A stretch of 64,000 nt of DNA. Source: Litsea cubeba (lineage: Eukaryota; Streptophyta; Magnoliopsida; Laurales; Lauraceae). Below are positions 21,357-32,224 of this stretch, one piece after another. The position numbers and the translations under genes are program-made. Location of the stretch: assembly GCA_012931725.1 (NCBI GenBank), contig CM022946.1:71879099-71943098 (forward strand), in the 5' to 3' direction. The notes beneath the pieces were generated by a model, which saw only the letters and a list, made by a program, of their open reading frames with translations, ran no database searches and was not told the origin of the DNA. The first letter of the stretch is position 1. Each line of letters starts with the position of its first letter.

Positions 21357-23772
21357 CTACTGTGGCTTCGGCGACTCCACCAGGTCGATCACCGTATCCG
21401 ATGGGCCAGCAGCATCGGCCGCGACCGTAACCTCGCTTGGAGTGTCGCCGGCAGTGGAGGCTTTGGCCGGTACCTCACCAGAAGCGGGGGCGGAAGAGGC
21501 CTCGCCTTGAGGCATGGCCGAAGCATCGCTGGCGACCGGGGCGTCGCTCAGGGCCGGGGCAGCCGGGGCAGCATCCGAGGTAGGGGCAGCTGGGGCAGCA
21601 TCGCTGGCGACCAGGGTGGAGCTCGGCTCAGGAACTGGGTCCGAGTACTTCGGCAGATTCCGATAGACCGGGTGGTCCTCGGGAGCCCCCGCGCGCCTCA
21701 GAGCGGCCAAGCACCCTTCCTCGAACAAGATGGAGGTAATTTCCTCCACCTGCCTCTCGTACTCTTCGGTGGCCTGATCCACCCCCTTCTGGAAAGAAGA
21801 CTGCGCCTCAGACAGCAAGGAAGCTTTCTCCTTCTTCAGCCCGGCATTCCCCGACTTAAGCTTCTCAATTTCAGCGCGCCCAACCAGCACTTCACCACGC
21901 AGCTTCGTCGCCTCAGCCACCGATTCAGACCTCGACTTGGCCAGTTCAGACTCAAGCTCGGCGACCCTCTTGGTCTTCGCCCAAACGTCACCCTTCAGTT
22001 GGTGAGCCTGCGACGTGAGGTCCTCCAGCCGGGTGGCCGCCTTGGCGCTGCCCTTCCTCAGCCCTTCCAGTTCTTTCTGTAGCTTCTCTCCCTCAGACTC
22101 CAGCTGGGCAATCTTTGTGACATTCCTGTCACTCCTCTCCATCACAGTCAGGAGCCTTTGCACGTTCTACAAAAAGAAAAAGTACGTCAAACAAGAGCAG
22201 CCAAGCTGAGGCACTTGAAGAAAAGCGTTGAAGATACTCACCAGAAGATTGGCCTGGATCGACGAGACCATCAGGCTCTCGTCGTCGTACCTCCCGTGCA
22301 GTTCCATGTCTCGCGGGAAAGCACAGGCCTTTGCGAGGGCTCCAATAACGCTGGCGTTCCCCATCAGCCGGTCCTCGACGTTCAGAGGCTTCCCAGGCTG
22401 CGTCTCCATCCTAGGTCTCCATGCCGCAGGGGCAGCTCGAGGCTCGGACGCCGATACGGATCCTTGCCCCACCGAGATGGTAAGCTCGCGTGCCGCCCCG
22501 CTAGCCGGCGCACTTTTCTCAGATGGAGCCTTGACTCCGAGGGCCCGCACAGGAGTTTTACCCTTCGGAGGCTGTTCAGCCCCCGAGTCCTTCTCCCCCA
22601 CCTTGGACTTCTTCCTGGGCGGGGACCCCTCCCTCGGGCGATCCGGCGAGCGTTGCCGCACTCCCTCGCTCAGGGCAGGGGCAGGAGCAGAAGTAGCGCC
22701 AGCACCCCCCGAGCCCGAAGGCGCGCGGGTGCTGGCGGACGATGGTGTCGCAGAGGAGGAAGATCTCTGCCTGAACTTGGCCGCCAGATCTTTGACACCG
22801 GGCGCCCTTGAGCCTCCCTCCATTCCTTCTTCCCAGCCGGACGAATAGGCGTCCACTAGCTCCGTCAGATTCGGCGGTTCCGAACTAGAGGTTGATGCCT
22901 CAGCTCCGGACGTAGCTCGGCTCGCGGTAGGGTCGTTCAAAGGGATCCCGGCGGGCACGGCAACGGTAACAGCAGGTTGATCAGGTTGCGCCTCGTCCTC
23001 CGGGGTTGCCCCGATTCTCTTATAGTGGCCGCGGTACCTCGGCGTGTACCCTAGCAGTTTCCAGGCGATCTGGTCTCGTGCCCCTTGTATCTTTCGACCT
23101 TGTTGATGTCGTCAACGTTCCTCGTCCAGCCTTCGCTCGCAGCCCGGCGTCGCCTCGCACCAAGTTCTGCACCACAAAAAGTAAGAGTGTCAGCTCGGCA
23201 TTGTCAAAATCAAGCAGAACAAAAGGAGAAAAGAAGCAGTGTTTACTTGGGACGGTCCCGGGGCGACGAGGGACCATTAGCCTCCTGCTCTCGTCGGCGC
23301 CAAATTCCCAGTCCCCCGACACGCAGAAGAGATCTTCCTCGGCGTTCTTACTAGAATCCTCCAAGGCCAGGACGAAGCCTCTTCGTTGCTGCTTCACCCA
23401 GAGATAGTACTTTCCTTCCCCGGCCTTGCAGATATCATAGGCGTCCTCAATGTCGTGGACACCCAGGTTGGTCCCCAAGATCTCGTTCAGCTTTGCCGTG
23501 CCCATGATGACTTTGTAGCCATTGGGCATCAGCTGGCACGGGGTAATACACCAGGCGCCAAGGCAAGCCCTAAGCAGGGGGTGCAGAGGGAATCTGACCC
23601 CGCCCTCGATCACAGAGATCAGAGGGAACGGCATCCAGCCGCCGGAAAAGCGACGCGCGGCATAGTCAACGGGATCCGCCGGCTTGAGGCGGACTCCCTC
23701 TGGGATACTGTAAGTGGCCCTGAACCTAGCTATGCCCTCATCAGTATCTAACCTAAACTTGGGGGTGCCCAT
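21357..23772 (-). pseudogene. Antisense intron-containing gene of element B, gypsy-type transposon domain plus coiled coil
   Basis: Model: 5'UTR intron 23775-23863; exon with ATG at 23772 to 23247; intron 23167-23246 (80 bp, phase 1); exon 23166-22242; intron 22167-22241; last exon 22166-21357. All introns are GT-AG, and the matching coding intron in element D is also 80 bp. The N-terminal part (FSGGWMPFPLISVIEGGVRF, PCQLMPNGYKVIMGTAKLNE) resembles the 'putative gypsy type transposon' domain. The middle is Pro/Ser/Ala-rich with a basic KKSK patch; the C-terminal ~130 residues form a coiled coil followed by an Ala/Pro-rich tail. A frameshift near 23070 breaks the second coding exon. Confidence 0.7.
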
Positions 23773-24003
23773 GTCTAAAGAGGGGAAACGGCAGAGTTAA
23801 ACCCTAGAAGTCGAGAAACCCTAAAGAAAGGAAAAAACCAGACAGAGGCACGGAGTTACTTACAGAGAAGAAAGGGCAAGTCAAGGACAGGTCCGGGTGT
23901 GTCCTACGGTCGTCCGCGCTAGACAGATCTCGAGCAGCAGAGCAGAAGTCGAAGGTGAAGGCGAAGGCAAAAAGAAATCAGAAACAAGAAAGAAAGAAGA
24001 CGA

Positions 24004-24015
24004 CCCTATTTATGG
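24004..24015 (-). promoter_or_regulatory. TATA box of the antisense gene, element B
   Basis: CCATAAATAGGG on the minus strand lies upstream of a 5'UTR with an intron (23775-23863) and the ATG at 23772. Element D has TATATATAGG at 30020 in the same relation to its gene. Confidence 0.6.
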
Positions 24016-24269
24016 AAAGGGAACCCTCATTGCGCGCCACTTTCGGATTCGAAGGGACGAATTTCGCAATCCGCACCCGTTCCATCAATAAGACAACTCA
24101 ATCAGTAGAGGAGCTACACGTGTAGCCGTCGGCTCGCTTCTCAGAGCGGGCAGGACAGAGCATTTATTGCTTTAGAAAAGTTGAAGCAACATCAGGCAAT
24201 GATCGCCGCATCCCCAGACAGATTTTCTAGCTTTCGACCACTAAAGGCTAGGATGCTTGAGAGGTCAAA

Positions 24270-24283
24270 AGCTAGGGGGCAAT
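24270..24283 (+). other. Polypurine tract of element B
   Basis: AAGCTAGGGGGCAAT immediately before TGTGTGGGGAG. The same tract flanks the 3' LTR of element D in inverse orientation. Confidence 0.85.
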
Positions 24284-25158
24284 TGTGTGGGGAGATTTCC
24301 AGAGCTCCAGGATTACGCTAATCACAGCCATCAGATGAGACTAAGCATTCTCAGATGCCATCCGCGTGCCGCCCACGAGGCACCAGACTCACCTCGGCTA
24401 CCAGGACAGGGGCCCCGGCCGAAGTCAAGCAGGTCCGGGCCGCTAGCATCGAGCTCGGCTTCCCCAGGTGCCCACCTCGGCTAGAAGCTCCACCTCGGCC
24501 GAAGGAGCCGAAGCGGGAAAGAATCTCCACTCGCGCCCTTCGCCCCCCACGTCATCACACACGTGGAGGAACAGGGGCGCGAGCCAGTGAGACAGATGCG
24601 ACATCCAGCCGTCCACAATCTTCGCCAGATCACTGACAGGGCGGCATCCAGCGGCTGAAGCCAAATCAGGGCGAGGCCTGAGGGCGGATCCGATGGTACC
24701 CCTACCGCCAAAGGCGTCCAACACGAACTGGCCCAACAAGACGCACATTTAATGCGATGTGGGCTGATCCGACTGGCATTAAATGCAAAGCGGGCTGGAT
24801 TGGACCGCATTAATTACTTTGTGGGCTGATCATGACTTCCAGTCGAGTGATGGGACCCGCGCCAAGATATCATCCGAAGATACGACCCAAGCCTCTATAA
24901 ATAGAGCCTCATTCCACAAGCAAGGTACGCATAATGCAATAGAAAGAGCCGTTACTCTGTCTCTCTTCTTCCTCTCCTTCCTTTGTTCCAGTTCATTCAC
25001 TGACTTTGGCATCGGAGAGCCTTGCGCCGCCCAGGCCAGGGTCCTCTGACCGTTTGCTCTTCTCTTTCAGGCTTTCGAGCGGCACCTAATCTTCATCACC
25101 TTGGATAAGTCCTCTAAGGCACCCCAGTTATTGTGGGTCATTATTTTCTGCACCTACA
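24284..25158 (+). repeat. 3' LTR of element B (875 bp)
   Basis: It runs from TGTGTGGGGAGATTTCC to CTGCACCTACA. It has a TATA box CTCTATAAATAGAG at about 24893-24906 and is related to the element D LTR (28702-29659), though with many differences. The first bases outside, GTTGC (25159-25163), are the candidate target duplication; its partner lies beyond the left edge. Confidence 0.9.
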
Positions 25159-25567
25159 GTTGCAATTTGATTGGATGCATTCATCTTCATCATAGCTTGA
25201 TCTCCCATTCACTCATACTTTTAATCTTGGAATCTTCATGCATAACCTTCATACGTAGTGTTTGATTTTAAAATATCATGTGCATGTTCTCAAAACCTTT
25301 GATATTATTTTAGATCATGCAGTTTTTAGAGGATATTCAAGGCTTTAAGTTCTTAAACTGGGTTTAAAAATTTATTCCATGCGTCCCATTAGTTTTCATT
25401 TTAAATCTAGATTTTGGTATGAAAGAATCATGACCTTAGAAAAATTATTTTCATCATTTCTAGTCATGAATCTAAGCATGAAAGTGGCCCAAAGTCCCAT
25501 GCAAAGAGGGCATCAAATTTTCAATTTCTTAAATTTTCAGAAATCATGCCCTGTGATCCGATCAACC
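25159..25567. other. AT-rich island sequence, nothing recognised
   Basis: Non-element sequence after element B. No convincing gene, repeat or RNA is visible. Confidence 0.4.
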
Positions 25568-26700
25568 TGAAGTGTGGCCGGCCGACCGGGTAAAGAGTCG
25601 TTGGCTCTCTACGTTTAAATTTTATTACCGTTGGAACTCAGTTGACCGGAGACAAGCCGTTGGCAACTTTTTGGCTATAAAATGAGTTCTTTCCATGGGA
25701 TTTGTGCCTGAATTTTGGAGATGTTTGGAGGCCAAGGAAGGAGAATCAACTGAGAGGGCTAGTGAAGGGCTTAAGGGGTTAATCCATTGTTTCAACCTTA
25801 GATTCATCACAAATGGGTGCGCTCCCTTTTCTCAAATTAGATCATGCAATGTTTTAAACTTTGATTTCATTTAATAGCATGCTGTAAATGATTGAATGTT
25901 GTTTTCTTAACATGTTTAGGACTTTAAACTTGATTATCAATAGGATTACAACATTTGTCTTGTCTTACACATGTGTTTAGTTTCATGTTTCAAAACAAAC
26001 TTGCTAGATTTAAGTTGCACTTCTTTAAATCAAGTTTGTTCATCATTAAAAACATCTGTTCATCATTTTACTCTTATCTCAAACAAATGATTAGCATCTT
26101 TGCATCATTTTGAGTTCCCATTTTCAAAAGGGAGATTGAGGGTTTCATGTACATGCATCATTCATAGAACTTTGCAATCATCATGGATGTACTTAGAAGT
26201 TGAAAATTCTTTTTCAAATCAACCTAATTAGAAGCATCAAATTGTACTTAATTGTTCTCTCCTAATACATTCTCAGGCATAGATTTAAGAGAGAATTTTC
26301 ATGTTGTAAAGGTTATTGCTTAGCCTTAAAAGCATAAAGAGTGGTTGTAAAGGTTAATGCTAAGCCTAGAAAACCACAGTGGTGGTTTGTAAGGTTGGAG
26401 GAGAACCTAAACCTCATATTGAGATAGTGAAATTCTGGTAGGGAAACCGGGAGTGGATGTAGGCACGTTGGCCGAACCACTATAAATTCTTTAGTTATGG
26501 TGGTTGATCTTTTGCTTTCATTTTATGGTTGATGCGGATATGTTTAATGCTTATGTTGAATGAGTATTATATGGTTGTTGGTTTCTTTACCTGTTGATGC
26601 ATAACGTAGAGACTTCACTTGTACTCAAGATAATTAACCTTCACTTGGATTCTCTGTTATATTATTTTGTAATTTCAGTCCTAAGAACTGATGTGTAACA
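25568..26700 (+). mobile_element. Probable decayed Ty1/copia LTR (solo or remnant), borders uncertain
   Basis: The segment GTGGATGTAGGCACGTTGGC followed by CGAACCACTATAAATT (about 26452-26488) is the signature found near the 3' end of many plant Ty1/copia (Sirevirus/Angela-type) LTRs. About 780 bp upstream there is a TATA-like GGCTATAAAATGAG (about 25672). No flanking duplication, primer site or coding region is found, so this may be a solo LTR or fragment. The exact ends are guesses. Confidence 0.4.
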
Positions 26701-27235
26701 TCTGATTTCTGGTGGTACTCTTTTCTCGACTATATTCAAGCTAGATTTTGACGTTATAGCTATGTATCAGTCATTAACAATCTGAAATCGGTTTTAATGA
26801 GCGAAATACCCTTTCACGTAACCACCACCAATATTAATAGAGAAATATAGGATTAATACATCTTATGTGATAGCCATATCAGCCCAAACGGGTGCATGAA
26901 CCGGTGGGAACAGATACCTAATGATCCTACACTGTTTGGGGACTAAACGTAGTAATGTCACGCACCAATTAAATACCTATTTTGAAATTGGCAAGGGCAT
27001 TCATCACCAGGAAAGGTGTGTGGTGTGACTACTAAACTCCCCAGGCCGGTGGCGGTAAACTTTATAAGTTTTATGTTAGTGGCGGTCTCATTGACTGGTC
27101 GCCTTTGGTACTTTTGCAGTCAATATAGTTCAGTGGCACCTAAATAATAAAAATAGGGGTATAAGTAGGCCGTCTGCTATTGCTATAAGGGCTGCTCGCC
27201 TTCTGACAGCTTGGCTTCCTATCGCTCCTATGCAG

Positions 27236-27938
27236 TGGTTGGCCTTCAAAGTCCATATTCCTACCATACCAGAATGCCTACAGAGTACAGACTAGAAGCT
27301 TCGCCAGAAGCAAGCAAGACGAGTAAGGCCATGCAAGGTATTAACATATGAGTATTTTGTTGGTCATGCCTGGTTGATATACTTTGTGGGACGCTCAATT
27401 GTGTAAATGGAATGGAGAGGGTATCCCTCAATTCATTTGTGGAAATGTATGTTGTGATGATTGTGTTATGGGGATGCATTAGCTCTGTTGTGTGATGGAG
27501 GTTTGCGGTGGTTGTGTTGTGTTATGGGATGTGGGTTTTTTGCAATTGATGAGGAGTAGAACATGGGGGACTGTTTGTGTTGCGCCGGGGAAGTTCGGTT
27601 GTGATACGCACGTGGAAATATTTGGTTGTGTTTGTTGGTGGGTGATTTTGTGAAAGCGTTGTTGTGGGCCGGCTGGCCAATGGAGTGAAAAGGGGTTTTG
27701 GAGAGAACCTCCTAAATTATTTTGGTATTCTTGATGTCTGAATTCTACTTGTCCTTTTTCAGTTGCTAAAAGTATATTTTGCTTTATGTAAATCACAAGT
27801 TGAAACACACAACTAGATTCGAGATTTTTCTCACTCAGTTTGAACTGACCCTCTGGTTTGCCCTTGCCAGGTAATCAAACTGTAGAAGAATACGAGGGCT
27901 GCGATCATCAGGAGCTTGTCTTCGACATTCGCAGCTGA
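27236..27938 (+). CDS. Two consecutive exons of an unidentified host gene (3' end)
   Basis: A pyrimidine-rich acceptor ending TATGCAG at 27235 precedes a 102-bp exon open in one frame (VGLQSPYSYHTRMPTEYR...). It is followed by donor AAG|GTATTA (intron 27338-27870) and acceptor TTGCCAG. The last exon, 27871-27938, reads NQTVEEYEGCDHQELVFDI and ends in TGA at 27936. Both junctions are phase 1 and fit each other. The exon frame is also open upstream to about 27169, so its start is uncertain. I do not recognise the protein. The rest of the gene would have been cut off by the decayed LTR or by element B, or this is a gene fragment. Confidence 0.4.
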
Positions 27939-28701
27939 GAGACAAGTCACCAATTATCCCCGAGGACTAGCCTCGTTTGGTTCCGTAAAAATGAATAATG
28001 ATCAATCATTTGTTAGACCTGAAATTATGATTTTTATTTTGGACATGTAGATCAAATGTTTTATTTATCTTTTGTGAACTAACAAAAGATCTAATATATA
28101 CGTATATAGTATATTATATATGAGCATTGAAGCTAACCCCCATTCAACACCCAAACAACCTAAATTTCAACATCACATTGAACTTTCAATATAAAAAAGT
28201 GTATCAAAAACATTAATGTTAAAGAGCCACAATTCGAGGTTAGGAAGAGATTATTGTTTTTCCAATCATAGTCCCCTCGTGAGGTCTTTCATCCCTAATA
28301 CGCAATGAATGAAATTTAGCTGTGTGCGCACCAGTGATATGGTGCACAACGTGCATAAAGTGTGTGGTTTTGTATATACATACACGAGCGAAGTTTTTAA
28401 AACAACCAGGCCGTCTGTAACTGAAATGGTCACAATGTAGCCCTCAACCATGGCCACGATTTGCCTGAATGACTTGGCCATTCCTAAACAAAACTGTTTG
28501 TGTCTATATATAATATGTGAGTGAATCCATCCATCTAATATCCTTTGTACCATTGGTGTACCATTGGACACAGATTTTGGTGCTCTTCCCACACTATCCA
28601 AGGAAAGTTCTGTTAAATTCGAAAATAATAGTAAAATTTGTCACACTTATACATACTAGATCCAAATTAAAAAAAAAATGGCAGGCATATATAGTTACAG
28701 C
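27939..28701. other. AT-rich sequence after the putative last exon
   Basis: This may contain a 3'UTR (GAATAATGATC near 27991) and an AT microsatellite at 28090-28120. Nothing else is recognised. The last five bases ACAGC (28697-28701) are the candidate target duplication for element D. Confidence 0.4.
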
Positions 28702-29659
28702 TGTAGGTGCAGAAAATTATGACCCACAATAAGAGGGTGCCTTACAGGACTTATCCAAGAAGATGGTGTTGAGTGGAGATGACTGGATGCCGTCCGGAAG
28801 CCTGAAAGGGAGTAGCAAACGGTCAGAGGACCCTGGCCTGGGCGGCGCAAGGCTCTCCGATGCCAAATTCAGTATGGGAACTGGAACTGTGGAAGGAGAG
28901 GGAGAAGAGAGGCAGAGTAAGGGCTCTGTGAAATAGATTGCGCGTACCTTGCATGGTGCATGGGGGTCTATTTATAGAGGTTTGGATCGTATCTTTCAGA
29001 AGATATCTTGGTGTGGGTCCCATGATTCGACTGGGAAGTCATGATCAGCCCACAAAGTAATAAATGCAGTCTAATCCGGCCCACTCAGCATTTAATGCTA
29101 GTCGGGTCAGCCCACATTGCATTAAATGCATGTCTTGTTGGGCCAGACTGTGTTAGGCGCCTTTGGCGGTTGGAGTATCAGCGGATCTGCCCTCGGGCCT
29201 TGCCCTGATGTGGCCTCAGCCGCTGGATGCTGCCATGTCAGCGATCTGATGAAGATAGCGGGCGGCTGGATGTCGCGTCTGTCCCACTAGCGCGTGACCC
29301 TATCCCTCCACGTGCCTGATGACGTGGGGGATGAGGGACGCAGGTGAAGGTTCTTTCTCGCTTCGGCTACTGTCCTGGCTCCATCGGCCGAGGTGGCTTC
29401 AGCCGAGATAGAGCTCTTTGCAGAGATGGCGTCCGGGGTGGACCTGCCGGGGTGGACTCTTTGCCGAGATGATTCCCGAGGTGGGCCAGTTCGGCGCTAA
29501 GGGTCCGGAGCTGCCTGACTTCGGCCGGACCTCCTGCCCTGGTAGCCGGGGTGAGATTGGTGCCACGTAGATGGCACGAGGACGGCACGTGAGAATGCTT
29601 AGCCCCATCTGATGGCTGTGATTAGCTTAATCCTACAGCTCGGGAAATCTCCCCACACA
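28702..29659 (-). repeat. 3' LTR of element D (958 bp)
   Basis: On the minus strand it starts TGTGTGGGGAGATTTCC and ends GCACCTACA. A TATA box CCTCTATAAATAG lies at about 28969-28981. Differences from the 5' LTR fragment seen by eye are at 28868 and 29386. Confidence 0.93.
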
Positions 29660-29673
29660 ATTGCCCCCTAGCT
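29660..29673 (-). other. Polypurine tract of element D
   Basis: On the minus strand AAGCTAGGGGGCAAT abuts the 3' LTR, the same as in element B. Confidence 0.85.
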
Positions 29674-30019
29674 TCTGACCTTGCGCAGAACGCCAGTGCC
29701 GTGAGGTCGGGAGCTATGTGCCGGGTCTATCTGGAGGAAAAAGCCCTTTTCGGCCCCGACTCGCTGTCGCTTTGGATGTTCGAGGTAGTAAATGGCGTCT
29801 TCTATTCAATGCTGAAGACAGATCGACGGCTCCACGCGTCATATGTGGGCTAGTTGTCTGTCTCTTCGAGGTCGTACGCGCCGTCTCGTCAGGTGCGTAA
29901 TCAATTTTTGAAATGATTTGCGCGCCGTTTCGTCAGGGGCGTAATCAATTTTTGAAATGACTCGCGCGAAATCCCAGGGGGCGCGCCCGATTAGGGTTTC
30001 TGTAAAGGGAGCCTCTCTG

Positions 30020-30029
30020 CTATATATAG
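30020..30029 (+). promoter_or_regulatory. TATA box of the antisense gene, element D
   Basis: CTATATATAGGGC lies about 135 bp upstream of the 5'UTR intron (30157-30206, GTAAGT...TTTAG) and 190 bp upstream of the ATG at 30219. Confidence 0.65.
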
Positions 30030-30218
30030 GGCAGTTGAGGTCCGCTTTACCCTTCGTTTGCTATTCTGAATCGGAGGCGAGCGTCAGAGGTGGGCAAGCT
30101 ACTGTGCGCTGCTGAAGTTGAGTCTCTTTGCTGCCCAGCACCTTCGTCCTGCTTCCGTAAGTTCCCTCTGCTCTGCCTCTTCTTCTGCGGGTTTCTCTGC
30201 CTTTAGACTGGGATAGGA

Positions 30219-32224
30219 ATGGGGATTTACAGCCACTGGTTAGAGGGCGAGGCAGCGATCGAGGGTTTCAGGTCCGCCTTTAGGATCCCTGCTGACGTCC
30301 AAGTCAGGGGTGGTGAACCCCATGGCTACAACCCTCGTGACTTTTCGGGAGGCTGGATGCCTTTTCCGCTAGTGGCCGTGATAGAAGGCGGGGTCCGATT
30401 TCCACTCCACCCACTTCTCAGGAGGTGCCTTAGTCAGTGGTGCCTCTGCCCCTGCCAACTGCTGCCGAATGCCTTCAAGATCGTGATGGGCACGACCAAG
30501 TTAAATGAGGTCCTGGGCACCGACTTCGGCGTCTTTGACCTTGAGGACGTCTATGACATATGCAAGTCGGGAGATTCTTATTATCTCCGGGCTAAGCCAG
30601 GCCGGGACGGCTTCGTCCGATACTTGGAGGATTCGAGCAAGTATGCCGGGGACGATCTTCTGTACGTCTCGGGGAACTGGGAGTTCGGGGTGGCTGACAC
30701 CGATAGAGGCTACCAGGTCCCTCGCCACTTCGGCACCATTCCAAGTAAACATCCTCCGTTCCTTTCTTCTTTACATTGAAATTTCTTTTTGTTCCGCCGC
30801 GCTTATACTTTTGATCCGTTGCAGCTTTGAAGGAGAGGAAACGGGCTGCCAGATACATTTGGAAGAGGAACGACGCCTGGCTCCGCTTGGTGAAGCGATA
30901 CAGCGGTCATGACGGCAGGGCGGCTTGGTCGCTGCTAGGGTATCGGCCAAAGTACCGTGGATATCTGAGGGGCACCGTAGAGCCGATACAGGGTGAAGGT
31001 GCCAGACTCGAGGTCGGGCAGGAGCAAGCCGGTCCGGAGGTCGCGGAGCCCCGGCAGGCGTCTGACGTTAGAGCCACGTCTGGAGCCTTAGCTTCTACGT
31101 CGGGATCGAGACTTCAGGTCTCAGGACGGGAATTGAGTCAAGCTGCCCGATCTCGCTCGCCTGACTCCGAGATGAGGCGCACCAGGCGCTTGTCCTTTGA
31201 GGACCTCGAGGCTTTGGCGCTTGGAGCGGAGGACGCCCGGGCCCCCCAGGAGCCGGTAAATTCTCCGAGGCATCCATCTCCGAGGGCTCAGGTGGTTTCT
31301 CCCGCAGAGGTGGCGGAGGTTCCCGCGCCCCCTAGCCCTGTTGATCCAGGGGTACGCCTGCCCCCGGCTGAGGTTGAGCAGGAGGAAACTCGGCCGCTGA
31401 AGGTGCCGAGGACAGACGCGGGTCCTAGCTCGGCTGCTGCCTCGGTGCCCCAGGGGCCGCCGTTATGGGAGCCGAGCTTCATGCTTGGGCCAGGGAGGCC
31501 GATGACGATGGAGGATTGCATCCTTCACAAAATCGATCTTCCGGTCCTCGAGGCTTTGGGGCGAGCCTGCGCCCTTCCCCGGGACATGGAGCGGCTGGAC
31601 AAGTACAACGATCAGAAGCTGATCCTGTCGATGTTGCAGTCCAACTTCGCGGTAAATCTTCGTTTCCCTTCGTCAAACCAACGATTTAGCGTCTGACGTT
31701 CTTTGGATCTAACACGTACACCCATTTCTTTGACAGGCGGCACAGAAGTCCATGGCCGTTGCTGATCGGATCCGCAGGTATAGCATGGACGCTGCCGAGC
31801 TGACCGTGGAGAAGAACGGCCTGCAGGAATCCCTGGACGCTGTTAGCCAGAAGTTAGCCAGGGTGGAAGAGGAATACGCGGCGAGGCTCGAGCAGGCGAG
31901 GGAAGAAGCCGAAGTGGAGAGGACAAGGTCGGCCGAGCTCGAGGTCTCCATTTCGAAGATGGGAGACGATTACGCGGCCCTGCTTCAAGCCGAGTCCAAG
32001 AGGGCGGATGAGGCCGAGGCGAAGCTCGAATCCGAGTCCAGGAGGGCGGATGAAGCCGAGGCGAAGCTCGAATCCGAGTGCGACGCTGCGTTCGAGGATG
32101 CCAAAGTGCAGGTCACCGCCCATTACAAGGAAATGGGTTCTTGTGGTGAGGGATAAGGCCTAGGCGAAAGGGTGGCTTGCCGGCCTGAAGGAGGTCGGGA
32201 TCTCGGAGGGCCACACCTCCTTTC
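30219..32224 (+). pseudogene. Antisense intron-containing gene of element D, split by element C
   Basis: Coding exons: 30219-30744, 30825-31651 and 31737 onward. Introns 30745-30824 (80 bp, phase 1) and 31652-31736 (phase 0) are GT-AG and match those of element B. The N-terminal ~175 residues (FSGGWMPFPLVAVIEGGVRF, PCQLLPNAFKIVMGTTKLNE) resemble the 'putative gypsy type transposon' domain. A basic stretch KERKRAARYIWKR follows the first intron, then a Pro/Ser-rich middle and a heptad-rich coiled coil with a duplicated EAEAKLESE block. Element C lies in the last exon; the reading frame picks up after the duplication and ends at TGA 55565-55567. A frameshift near 32140 and a TAG at 32161 also disable the tail. 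Confidence 0.72.

Larger units (their letters stand above)
15793..25158 (+). mobile_element. Element B: Tat-type Ty3/gypsy retrotransposon, 5' part displaced by element A
   Basis: Coding resumes inside the protease directly after element A. It goes through reverse transcriptase, two RNase H domains and integrase, a spacer with tandem repeats, two antisense units, a polypurine tract and an 875-bp 3' LTR. The 5' LTR, gag and start of protease must lie beyond the left edge of the window, on the far side of A. The element is related to D (same gene order, similar LTR ends) but clearly diverged. The base after the LTR begins GTTGC, the candidate target duplication. Confidence 0.92.

Noticed and set aside
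22228..22848. Plus-strand 206-codon frame in element B
   Set aside because: Shadow of the GC-rich antisense gene exon on the other strand.
28266..28601. 111-codon minus-strand frame in the island
   Set aside because: AT-rich sequence, no splice context or recognised motif.
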